The position numbers were made by a program, and so were the translations under genes. Below are positions 19,326 to 26,668 of a DNA stretch of 64,000 nt, in pieces; the stretch's first letter is position 1; the number at the start of each line of letters is the position of its first letter. Origin of the DNA: an uncultured Fretibacterium sp. (GTDB lineage Bacteria > Synergistota > Synergistia > Synergistales > Aminobacteriaceae); NCBI GenBank assembly GCA_946186205.1, contig CAMHMH010000002.1:186001-250000 (forward strand), read 5' to 3'. The notes below the pieces were generated by a model. The model was not told where the DNA came from. It was given only the letters and a program-made list of their open reading frames with translations, and made no database searches.

Positions 19326-20177
19326 CTACACTACTACATGTACAAAGTTTTCACCGCCCGAATAACTGAATGATGCACGTATTGCGCGGTGCTTTATGAT
19401 TTTGAGGCTCATTATGTCGATTTCGTCCTCGTTTTTCTCAAGCATGAAGGGATTATATTTTTTCCCGCCGTAATGAAGACGTGCCGATATAGCCTCGCCG
19501 AATATTACTGAGACGGAAATTTTTGCGTCAGGGTGAGCCTTCTGGATTCGTATTGCAAGCTCCTCAATGCAGCTTTGAATCTCAAGAATACGTTTCATTT
19601 TCACGCCGCGTTTCATTGCTGACATTTCGAGAATCTCATTCGCGCCCTCAAGTGACTCGGCGTTGGGAAGGAGGCAGAAATCAGCGTCAGGGAAATACGT
19701 GTATCGTTTCGGTATTACCGGCTGAATATATAGGAGCGATGAGAATAGAATCGTTACTGGTATTCCTATCGTCAGCCCTGTGAGGAAATATGCGAATGAT
19801 ACGTTGAGTTTTCCGCATAGAACGCAGCCTGTAGCCAGCAACACAATATAGCGTGCGTAATCCGGCCATGATTTGAGGGAAGGACGGTGAGATTTTGCGG
19901 TGATGTGCCAGCCAATGAACATAACGAGGCCGATTGCGGTGATGCAGTAACACTCATGAATCACGGCGGGCAAATCGGGGTTCACGAGACACGCTGAGAG
20001 TACACAGCCCATCACACAGCCCGTTAAACCGTAAGCACCGAAAAAGAGTCCGAGTACTGAGGGCAGAAAGTTTTTGATTCCCGCGTAATAAGGCAGAATT
20101 TGAGTCATCTGTACTGGAGCGTCCATGAGGAAATATGCTAGGGCGCAAATCAGAATCAGCTTCAGCTTCTCACGCAT
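19326..20177 (-). CDS. Membrane protein with degenerate RsbW-like C-terminus
   Basis: A 283-residue protein. The N-terminal half (about 1-165) holds five to six hydrophobic helices, similar in layout to MASE or ECF-S type membrane domains. The C-terminal 110 residues resemble the neighbouring kinase: an N-box-like helix IQSCIEELAIRI, a G1-like LHYGGKKYNPFM, and a final strand SYSGGENFVHVVV that matches the YNYSGGCNIFTM end of the kinase. The G2 box is not recognisable, so ATP binding is doubtful. It may sense a signal at the membrane and bind the STAS protein. Overlap with the transporter gene is eight bases. Confidence 0.6.
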   Translation of the reverse strand: MREKLKLILICALAYFLMDAPVQMTQILPYYAGIKNFLPSVLGLFFGAYGLTGCVMGCVLSACLVNPDLPAVIHECYCITAIGLVMFIGWHITAKSHRPSLKSWPDYARYIVLLATGCVLCGKLNVSFAYFLTGLTIGIPVTILFSSLLYIQPVIPKRYTYFPDADFCLLPNAESLEGANEILEMSAMKRGVKMKRILEIQSCIEELAIRIQKAHPDAKISVSVIFGEAISARLHYGGKKYNPFMLEKNEDEIDIMSLKIIKHRAIRASFSYSGGENFVHVVV

Positions 20178-21084
20178 GACGTAACAGCCTCCGAATCAGT
20201 GCGCAAAATTCCGGCTCAGTCATCAATATTCCGGCAATCATAAACGCACTCCCGATAATTTTCGGCCATGTTATTATCTCCGGCTCAATCCCTAGAATTT
20301 TTGTCATTACGGGCGATACTGCCATAGTCATTATTATCGCAGTCGAGAATATCAGCGAGGCACTCAGAGCGGAAATGTACCTCTGCGCGTATACCTGAAC
20401 GATTCCGTAAAGCCCGCGTATAAAGAAGCTCACGTAAATCACGCTGCCCCAGAACTGCGGGTTTGTCGGAAGGGAAAATTCCGCGCCCATGAACAACGCT
20501 TCCCCCGCCCAAAGTATAAGGCTGAAGACAAAGCAGAAAAACATCTGGCCCATCGCGATTATTGTCGGGTTTGACGATGACGCGAACTCGCCGACGCTCA
20601 CAAGGTAGAATGCAAACGCTGCATTTGACAGCATGAGATAAAACGCGCTCAGGCTGAAGAGTGTATGAAGCTCAGATCCGGCCATGATTAAGAGCCCCGC
20701 AAGAACTGTGAAGATACCGTAAAGAGTCTCGCGTGAAGGAATCTGCTTGTATGTGAGAAACGCAATCAGCGCAATGAATATAAAGTTTGTCGACAGAAAA
20801 GCATTCGTAATCGTTGTGCCTAAATCCTGTATTCCCATCAGCAAAAAAAGATTGAAGATTACGAGCTCCCCTGAAAGTATCATGCTCTGCTTCACCTGCC
20901 TTATGTCAAGCCTGAAGAGTTCCCCGAAAAAAAAGCACAAGGACATAATCAGCCCGACAAGATTCGTTATGCACATGAATGCAAAGTGTGAGACCGACTC
21001 TGGAACCCATATCAGAAAAGCATATTGAACGGACGCAAAGAACGTTATTATTAACAGTGATAAGTTTGCTTCAATACGATTCAT
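20170..21084 (-). CDS. EamA/DMT-family transporter
   Basis: A 304-residue membrane protein with about ten hydrophobic helices arranged as two EamA repeats. The stretch TTITNAFLSTNFIFIALIAF and a following YGIFTVLAGLLIMAG resemble drug/metabolite transporters and the RhaT-like exporters. Substrate cannot be told. It overlaps the gene on each side (eight bases and four bases), so it is part of the signalling operon and may be the transporter or sensor that the module controls. Confidence 0.75.
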   Translation of the reverse strand: MNRIEANLSLLIITFFASVQYAFLIWVPESVSHFAFMCITNLVGLIMSLCFFFGELFRLDIRQVKQSMILSGELVIFNLFLLMGIQDLGTTITNAFLSTNFIFIALIAFLTYKQIPSRETLYGIFTVLAGLLIMAGSELHTLFSLSAFYLMLSNAAFAFYLVSVGEFASSSNPTIIAMGQMFFCFVFSLILWAGEALFMGAEFSLPTNPQFWGSVIYVSFFIRGLYGIVQVYAQRYISALSASLIFSTAIIMTMAVSPVMTKILGIEPEIITWPKIIGSAFMIAGILMTEPEFCALIRRLLRHA

Positions 21085-22028
21085 ATTTCGGTTACTGTGT
21101 ATTTCTCTATCATGTATTCAGGCATATATTCGGTCTTCATTTCGCGCAGACCCTTAACGCCTAAATCTTCCTCAAGGTTCACGTAACGGAAATCCCCGCA
21201 GCAAAGCCTCACAAGCTCATGCTTAAGGAACGGTGAAATGTTCGGAATCAATCGCGAACCTTTGCCGACTGCACCGTCAAAACATTCATCGCTCAGCTTT
21301 GAGCCGTATGCGTAGCCCTTTAATTCGCCGTCAATGAACACAACGACTCCCGAAAGACCCAGCGCAAAGAAATCATTTAACGCCCTCTGAACGGAAATAT
21401 TTTCTTCCTCAAGCTGTCTTTCAATGAGCGGGTTATCATCGCACATCAATTTTTCGTCAAGCCATTCGTCCTGAAACTCTCTTATCACATCAATGTGTTC
21501 AGGCAGAATTTTTGTTACAGTGAATCTCCCGTTATAATCCTTGCAGAAAGTTCTTACTCCCCGGCGTTTTCTCATAGGGTTAGGGGCTGAAGGTGAAAGC
21601 ATGTTTTCGGGAATGTACATGTGTTCGGTTCTGTAGATGTATTCCGACAAGTCGCGGCTGTATTCTGCCGTGAATATTCCGGGAAAAAGACTCGTGATTA
21701 TGTCCTTTGCTGACTCTGTTACGGTCTGGAACTTCACGCGGGAATTATTTTCGTGAGCGTCATCAATCACGTTCTGTACCGCGTTTCTTACGGCCTCAAG
21801 GTCTGACCTGTCGCCGTGCGGAAAAAGATAGACTCTCTCGTTCGCTGTGCAGAGTTTTGAGCGCAACGTGTAAAGGAAGCCTTCATGTTCGCAAAACATA
21901 TCGCCGTATTTGTTCTGAAGGCACCATGACGACACAAAAGAATGCTGGCAAGACCCCTCGCCGTATTTGAACGTGTAAGAATCTGCCAGCGTCTTTATGC
22001 CGAATGTTACCGGCTGAAATTTGAGCAT
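21081..22028 (-). CDS. DUF2156 / phosphatidylglycerol lysyltransferase C-terminal-like protein
   Basis: A 315-residue soluble protein with the fold pattern of DUF2156 (LPG_synthase_C), a tandem GNAT-like domain. Visible features are SSWCLQNKYGDMFC near residue 33, FPHGDRSDL, a second-half segment GLSGVVVFIDGELKGYAYGS typical of GNAT acceptor sites, and RYVNLEEDLGVKGLREMK at the end, a common DUF2156 signature. The N-terminal flippase-like membrane part of MprF is absent. It may aminoacylate or acylate an unknown substrate. It is second in the operon, six bases after the STAS gene. Confidence 0.72.
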   Translation of the reverse strand: MLKFQPVTFGIKTLADSYTFKYGEGSCQHSFVSSWCLQNKYGDMFCEHEGFLYTLRSKLCTANERVYLFPHGDRSDLEAVRNAVQNVIDDAHENNSRVKFQTVTESAKDIITSLFPGIFTAEYSRDLSEYIYRTEHMYIPENMLSPSAPNPMRKRRGVRTFCKDYNGRFTVTKILPEHIDVIREFQDEWLDEKLMCDDNPLIERQLEEENISVQRALNDFFALGLSGVVVFIDGELKGYAYGSKLSDECFDGAVGKGSRLIPNISPFLKHELVRLCCGDFRYVNLEEDLGVKGLREMKTEYMPEYMIEKYTVTEI

Positions 22029-22034
22029 TTGATG

Positions 22035-22340
22035 TTACTTCTTGATGTTCAGAATCTCATCGAAGCCCGTTACTTCAAAAATTTCGAGAATCTCCTGCCC
22101 TGCGTTTGTGATTGTCATCGTTCCCTGCTGGTTCATTGTCTTCTGAGCCTTGAGAAGCACGCGAAGCCCTGCCGATGAGACGTACGCAAGCTCGGCCATG
22201 TCGATTGTGAGATCTTTTACGCCTGCAAGCCCGCCTGTGATTTCTGACTCAAGCTGCGGCGCTGTTGTTGTGTCGAGTCTTCCGCTTACCTTGAGCGTGA
22301 GTGAATCGCCCGATGCAGTTTTGTCGATTGTAAGTGCCAT
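22035..22340 (-). CDS. STAS-domain anti-sigma factor antagonist (RsbV-like)
   Basis: A 101-residue single STAS domain. The conserved phospho-acceptor Ser lies in LAYVSSAGLRVLL, the usual D-x-S-SAGL-R-x-L pattern with Tyr-Val replacing the Asp position; an N-terminal SGRLDTTTAPQLE matches the family. When unphosphorylated it should bind and sequester the RsbW-like kinase. It is the first gene of an eight-gene operon, with AGGAGGT nine bases before the ATG and a TTGACA promoter upstream. Confidence 0.88.
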   Translation of the reverse strand: MALTIDKTASGDSLTLKVSGRLDTTTAPQLESEITGGLAGVKDLTIDMAELAYVSSAGLRVLLKAQKTMNQQGTMTITNAGQEILEIFEVTGFDEILNIKK

Positions 22341-22383
22341 TGTGAAATTTACCTCCTAAAAACAAATTGCTACGAATGCGTAA

Positions 22384-22412
22384 AAGTTACCATTTTTTTA
22401 TCAGCATGTCAA
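22384..22412 (-). promoter_or_regulatory. Promoter of the partner-switching operon
   Basis: On the minus strand a perfect TTGACA (22407-22412) stands 17 bases from TAACTT (22384-22389), a weak -10. The leader to the STAS gene would be about 35 bases. The 33-bp repeats lie just upstream. Confidence 0.5.
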
Positions 22413-22429
22413 AACCTTGTCGAGTGTCT

Positions 22430-22510
22430 TAAAACTTTTTGCAAAACGCGAATCGAGTCATCAAAAACTTTTCGCAAAACGCGAATCGAATCATCAAAAA
22501 CTTTCTTGCT
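22430..22510. repeat. 33-bp tandem repeats in the STAS/hydratase divergent region
   Basis: Two units and a partial third with a 33-base period: AAAACTTTTTGCAAAACGCG plus AATCGAGTCATC, repeated with few changes at 22463 and starting again at 22496. A more distant copy (TCAAAACCTTGTCGAGTG) precedes them at 22409. The core TCAAAAC-TCG-GAATCGA is related to the 34-bp array at 61585-61803. The remaining 22341-22677 holds the two promoters and the hydratase leader. Confidence 0.75.
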
Positions 22511-22548
22511 AATCATAAATCATACTGAGAATTTTCTTTAAGCGTGCA

Positions 22549-22557
22549 TGTTATAAT
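22549..22557 (+). promoter_or_regulatory. Extended -10 promoter of the hydratase gene
   Basis: TGTTATAAT is an exact extended -10 element. The leader to the start codon at 22678 would be about 115 bases and contains the GAGGGGGTAA ribosome site at 22659-22668. Confidence 0.6.
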
Positions 22558-22677
22558 TTGTGTACAAAAATTCACAAACTCACAAAATATTTTCGCAGGC
22601 GTAACATCAAGTACAGAATTGTATGTTGATATGATTATGTCTGCACCGAAAATCTCAAGAGGGGGTAATCTCACAAG

Positions 22678-24951
22678 ATGATAAAACTTTATGATGAAGG
22701 CGTTTACCTCATCAACGGCGAAAAGATAGTACCCGAAAGCCAGTCAGCCAACAAATACGACAAGGCCGAAGCCAAGAAAGGCACAATCGCTTACGGCATA
22801 ATGAAGTCGCATAACACAGCGGGCGATATGGATCACCTGCGCATAAAGTTTGACTCGATGGCCTCGCATGACATTACGTTTGTCGGAATCATTCAGACAG
22901 CAAGGGCTTCAGGGATGACGAAATTCCCGCTTCCCTACGTGATGACGAACTGCCACAACTCACTGTGCGCTGTCGGCGGAACAATCAACGATGACGATCA
23001 CTATTTCGGACTCAGCGCGGCGAAGAAGTACGGCGGAATTTATGTCCCTCCTCACATTGCGGTAATACATCAGTTCATGCGCGAAATGTTTGCTGGCTGC
23101 GGAAAAATGATTCTCGGCTCAGACTCACACACACGTTACGGCGCGTTAGGAACGATGGCAATCGGTGAGGGCGGCGGAGAACTCGTCAAACAGCTTCTTG
23201 AAGATACATATGATGTAGCATATCCCGGAGTCGTCGCAATCTACATGAAGGGCAAGCCTGCTCCCTATGTCGGCCCGCATGATATTGCGCTCGCTATCGT
23301 CAAGGCAGTATTCGAGAAAGGCTACGTGAAAAACAAGGTCATGGAATTTGTCGGTCCCGGCGTTGCTTCAATGACTACAGATTACCGCAACGGCGTTGAC
23401 GTAATGACAACCGAAACAACATGCCTTTCGTCCGTTTGGAGGACTGATGACGACACGAAAGCGTTCCTTGCCGAGCATGGCCGCGAGAAAGACTACAAGG
23501 AGCTTAACCCGGCGGATGTAGCGTACTATGACGGCTGTGTGGAGATTGACCTTTCAACAATCAAGCCGATGATAGCATTGCCCTTCCACCCGTCAAACGC
23601 ATATACGATTGATGAGTTTTACGCGAACATGAAAGATCTTCTTGCTGACACTGAAGAGAGAGCCAAGAAAGTAGCAGGAGGCCGCGCGACATTCACGCTT
23701 ATGGACAAGATTACGCCTGACGGAAAACTCTACGTACAGCAGGGTGTAATCGGAGGCTGCGCAGGAGGAAACTACACGAACGTTGTCGAGGCAGCTCACG
23801 CCCTCAAAGGCAAGACATGCGGATTTGATGAATTTTACCTGAGTGTTTACCCGTCATCACAGCCGGTGTTTGTTGACCTTGACCGAAAAGGATTCCTCGC
23901 TGACCTCATGGACGCAGGCGCAATAATCAGAACGGCATTCTGCGGGCCTTGCTTCGGAGCAGGAGACACACCCGCTAACAACGCGCTTTCGATTCGCCAC
24001 ACAACGAGAAACTTCCCGAACCGTGAAGGCTCAAAGCCCGGCAACGGACAAATGTCAGCGGTGGCACTCATGGACGCAAGATCAATCGCGGCAACAGCGG
24101 CTAACGGCGGAAAACTCACGAGCGCAGAAGAGCTTGACTGCTGGGGCGATATTCCCGCGTATCACTATGATGACAAGGCGTATAAGTCCCGCGTCTATTG
24201 GGGATTCGGGAAGGCTGATTTTGAGTCTCCGATTCGTTTCGGGCCGAACATCAAAGACTGGCCGGAGCAGGAAGAATTAGCAGACAATATTTTGCTCCGT
24301 GTTGTGTCAAAGATTCTTGACGAGGTTACGACAACGGACGAGCTTATACCGTCAGGCGAGACATCATCATTCAGATCGAACCCGCTCGGATTGGCAGAGT
24401 TCACGCTTTCACGCAGAGACCCCGAATATGTCGGCAAAGCTAAGGAAGTCCAGAGAGTCGAATACGAAAGACTGAAGGGAATCAGCCCGGCCCGCGGCGA
24501 CATGGCAGAAGTTTACGCGGCAATCAAGACGATACCCGGCCAGGAGAACGCAGACCCGATGACTATCGAGTTCGGCTCAACGATTTACGCCAACAAGCCC
24601 GGCGACGGTTCAGCGCGTGAGCAGGCAGCTTCATGCCAGAGGGTTTTGGGCGCGCTCGCTAACATCACGCAGGAATATGCTACGAAGCGTTACCGTTCAA
24701 ACTGCATGAACTGGGGAATGATTCCTTTCCATCTCAAAGGGCAGCCTGATTTTGAGGTCGGCGATTATGTTTACGTCCCCGGAATCCGCAAGGCTCTCGA
24801 CGATAACAAGCTCGAAAGCATAAAAGCGTACATCATCAAGGGCGGCAAAGTAACGGAAGCAGAGCTTTACATTCAGCCTATGACCGACAACGAAAGAACG
24901 ATCGTAAAGGCCGGCTGCCTCATCAACTTCAACAGAAACCGCAAGAAGTAA
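22678..24951 (+). CDS. Aconitase-superfamily hydratase
   Basis: A 757-residue [4Fe-4S] hydro-lyase of the aconitase fold, close in size to the YbhJ branch. Three candidate cluster cysteines are visible: one in [12 protein letters not shown] and two in [13 protein letters not shown], matching the C / C-x-x-C pattern of aconitases. The substrate Ser/Arg region [22 protein letters not shown] is intact, and the swivel domain follows (about 560-757). The adjacent gene is isocitrate dehydrogenase, so it most likely acts as citrate/isocitrate aconitase; a related substrate such as 2-methylcitrate is possible. The ATG is preceded at 11 bases by a very G-rich ribosome site, which is a possible small-RNA target. 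Confidence 0.85.
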   Translation: MIKLYDEGVYLINGEKIVPESQSANKYDKAEAKKGTIAYGIMKSHNTAGDMDHLRIKFDSMASHDITFVGIIQTARASGMTKFPLPYVMTNCHNSLCAVGGTINDDDHYFGLSAAKKYGGIYVPPHIAVIHQFMREMFAGCGKMILGSDSHTRYGALGTMAIGEGGGELVKQLLEDTYDVAYPGVVAIYMKGKPAPYVGPHDIALAIVKAVFEKGYVKNKVMEFVGPGVASMTTDYRNGVDVMTTETTCLSSVWRTDDDTKAFLAEHGREKDYKELNPADVAYYDGCVEIDLSTIKPMIALPFHPSNAYTIDEFYANMKDLLADTEERAKKVAGGRATFTLMDKITPDGKLYVQQGVIGGCAGGNYTNVVEAAHALKGKTCGFDEFYLSVYPSSQPVFVDLDRKGFLADLMDAGAIIRTAFCGPCFGAGDTPANNALSIRHTTRNFPNREGSKPGNGQMSAVALMDARSIAATAANGGKLTSAEELDCWGDIPAYHYDDKAYKSRVYWGFGKADFESPIRFGPNIKDWPEQEELADNILLRVVSKILDEVTTTDELIPSGETSSFRSNPLGLAEFTLSRRDPEYVGKAKEVQRVEYERLKGISPARGDMAEVYAAIKTIPGQENADPMTIEFGSTIYANKPGDGSAREQAASCQRVLGALANITQEYATKRYRSNCMNWGMIPFHLKGQPDFEVGDYVYVPGIRKALDDNKLESIKAYIIKGGKVTEAELYIQPMTDNERTIVKAGCLINFNRNRKK

Positions 24952-24956
24952 CAAGC

Positions 24957-25000
24957 AAAAATTTTCCCCTCGGCCATGAAACTGGGGGGAATTTTCTGCA
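24957..25000 (+). terminator. Hairpin between hydratase gene and icd
   Basis: AAAATTTTCCCCT and GGGGGAATTTT pair around CGGCCATGAAACT. It has the form of a terminator and probably attenuates transcription into icd, since no strong promoter is seen between it and icd. Confidence 0.7.
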
Positions 25001-25035
25001 ACAATAAAATTCTGAAGGGAGATTCGATTTCAACA

Positions 25036-26235
25036 ATGGCAAAAATCAAAATGGCAAATCCCATCGTAGAGATGGACGGCGACGAAATGACCCGCGTACT
25101 GTGGCAGATCATCAAGGATGACCTTCTTTCACCGTTCGTTGAGCTTAACATGGAGTACTACGATCTGGGACTGCCTGAGAGGGACAAGACCGGCGACAAA
25201 GTAACATGGGCGGCAGCTGAGGCAATCAAGAAGCATCATGTAGGCGTAAAATGCGCGACAATCACACCGAACAAACAGCGCGTTGAAGAGTATAACCTTC
25301 ATGAGATGTGGAAGAGTCCCAACGGCACAATCAGGGCAGTTCTTGACGGTACAGTTTTCCGCGCACCGATTCTTACGAGCTGCATAAAGCCGGTAGTCAA
25401 AAACTGGAAGAAGCCCATCACAATCGCAAGACATGCATACGGTGATGTTTATCGCGGCACAGAGTACAGAGTCCCGGAACCGGGCAAAGCTGAGTTGCTA
25501 TTCACGGGCAAAGACGGAGCAACATTCCGTGAGACAGTTTACGATTACGAATGCCCCGGCGTGCTTCAGGCCATGTACAACAAAGACAGCTCGATAAAGT
25601 CATTCGCTCGTTCGTGCTTTGAGTATGCGCTCTCAACAAAGCAGGATCTCTGGTTCTCGTCAAAAGACACAATCTCAAAGCAGTATGACCAGACATTCAA
25701 GCTGCTGTTCCAGGAAATTTTTGAGAAGGAATATGAAGAGAAATTCCGCAAGGCAGGAATCACATACTTCTACACGCTGATTGATGACGCAGTAGCAAGA
25801 GTCATGCGTTCAGAGGGCGGATTCATCTGGGCATGCAAGAACTATGACGGCGACGTAATGAGCGACATGGTATCGACGGCTTTCGGATCGCTCGCAATGA
25901 TGACAAGCGTACTTGTTTCACCGGACGGAAACTTTGAGTACGAAGCGGCTCACGGAACAGTAACCAAGCACTTCTACCGTTACAGGGAAGAAGGCAAGAT
26001 GACATCAACGAACCCCGTCGCAACAATTTTCGCGTGGAGCGGCGCATTACGCAAACGCGGCGAGCTTGACGACAACGGAGAGTTAATGCTCTTTGCGGAC
26101 AAACTCGAAAAGGCTACAATCTCAACGATCGAGGGCGGAGTCATGACGAAAGACCTTAGCGGACTGTGCGAGGGAGTCGTTCCGCAGGTTGTTGACAGCA
26201 AGCAGTTCATTCAGGCAATCGCGGCCAAGCTGTAA
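25036..26235 (+). CDS. icd: Isocitrate dehydrogenase, NADP-dependent, eukaryotic-like class
   Basis: Oxidative decarboxylation of isocitrate to 2-oxoglutarate. The 399-residue product starts MAKIKMANPIVEMDGDEMTR, the typical beginning of the homodimeric eukaryotic-like IDH class rather than the enterobacterial one. Other marks are NGTIRAVLDGTVFR (substrate loop), AHGTVTKHFYRY, and the metal-binding DDAVARVMRSEGGFIWACKNYDGD. An in-frame ATG at 24976 is possible on paper but lies in the loop of the upstream hairpin and adds 20 residues not found in the family; the ATG at 25036 with AAGGGAGA upstream is preferred. It pairs with the hydratase gene for 2-oxoglutarate supply. Confidence 0.94.
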   Translation: MAKIKMANPIVEMDGDEMTRVLWQIIKDDLLSPFVELNMEYYDLGLPERDKTGDKVTWAAAEAIKKHHVGVKCATITPNKQRVEEYNLHEMWKSPNGTIRAVLDGTVFRAPILTSCIKPVVKNWKKPITIARHAYGDVYRGTEYRVPEPGKAELLFTGKDGATFRETVYDYECPGVLQAMYNKDSSIKSFARSCFEYALSTKQDLWFSSKDTISKQYDQTFKLLFQEIFEKEYEEKFRKAGITYFYTLIDDAVARVMRSEGGFIWACKNYDGDVMSDMVSTAFGSLAMMTSVLVSPDGNFEYEAAHGTVTKHFYRYREEGKMTSTNPVATIFAWSGALRKRGELDDNGELMLFADKLEKATISTIEGGVMTKDLSGLCEGVVPQVVDSKQFIQAIAAKL

Positions 26236-26268
26236 CTTGTTGCATTAGGCGTTATAATTGTCGCTAAT

Positions 26269-26306
26269 CCCGCAGGACTCAATCACGGGTCTTGCGGGTT
26301 TCATTT
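26269..26306 (+). terminator. Intrinsic terminator after icd
   Basis: CCCGCAGGACTC pairs with GGGTCTTGCGGG over twelve positions (two wobbles), followed by TTTCATTTT. The next gene begins just after it. A TATAAT at 26253-26258 lacks a -35. Confidence 0.75.
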
Positions 26307-26322
26307 TACGGAGGCGTTGAAC

Positions 26323-26607
26323 GTGGAAGAATTTGTAGCAGAAAAAATTGATTGGTCTCGCGCTCCTGCTGACACACCCGTGTGTGAGGAGAAAAGCATT
26401 TACTTGCGCGATATAGTGCAGGCGATTCTTGACGGTTACGACACGAAAGAGAAGGTCATGGAAAATTTGTCGCTTGAGGAAAATGACGGCGTATCTGATG
26501 ATGTTCAGGCGATACTTGATATATTTGTCCCTGTGATTAATTCGTGGCGTTTCGGCGGCGGCTGCGGAATGGGCTGCGAGGGCTGCTCTGGTTCATGCGG
26601 CGGCTAA
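26323..26607 (+). CDS. Small protein with Cys/Gly-rich tail
   Basis: A 94-residue acidic protein of unknown function. GTG at 26323 sits eight bases after GGAGG and is preferred to the TTG at 26317. Residues 17-40 contain PVCEEKSIYLRDIVQAILDG and DTKEKVMENL, a helix pattern vaguely like BFD-type [2Fe-2S] proteins, but only one Cys is there. The last 20 residues hold four Cys among Gly (GGGCGMGCEGCSGSCGG), which could bind a metal or cluster. It lies after the hydratase and icd genes, behind a terminator, and before a second terminator. Not recognised with confidence. Confidence 0.6.
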   Translation: MEEFVAEKIDWSRAPADTPVCEEKSIYLRDIVQAILDGYDTKEKVMENLSLEENDGVSDDVQAILDIFVPVINSWRFGGGCGMGCEGCSGSCGG

Positions 26608-26626
26608 AATTTCTGAGAGTAAAGAG

Positions 26627-26664
26627 AATCCCGGAGTCGAAAATGATTCCGGGATTTTTATTTT
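26627..26664 (+). terminator. Intrinsic terminator
   Basis: AATCCCGGA and TCCGGGATT form a nine-pair stem, followed by TTTTATTTT. Confidence 0.85.
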
Positions 26665-26668
26665 GCGC

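Noticed and set aside
24976-25035. Upstream ATG of icd
   Set aside because: It lies in the loop of the hairpin after the hydratase gene and adds residues absent from the family.
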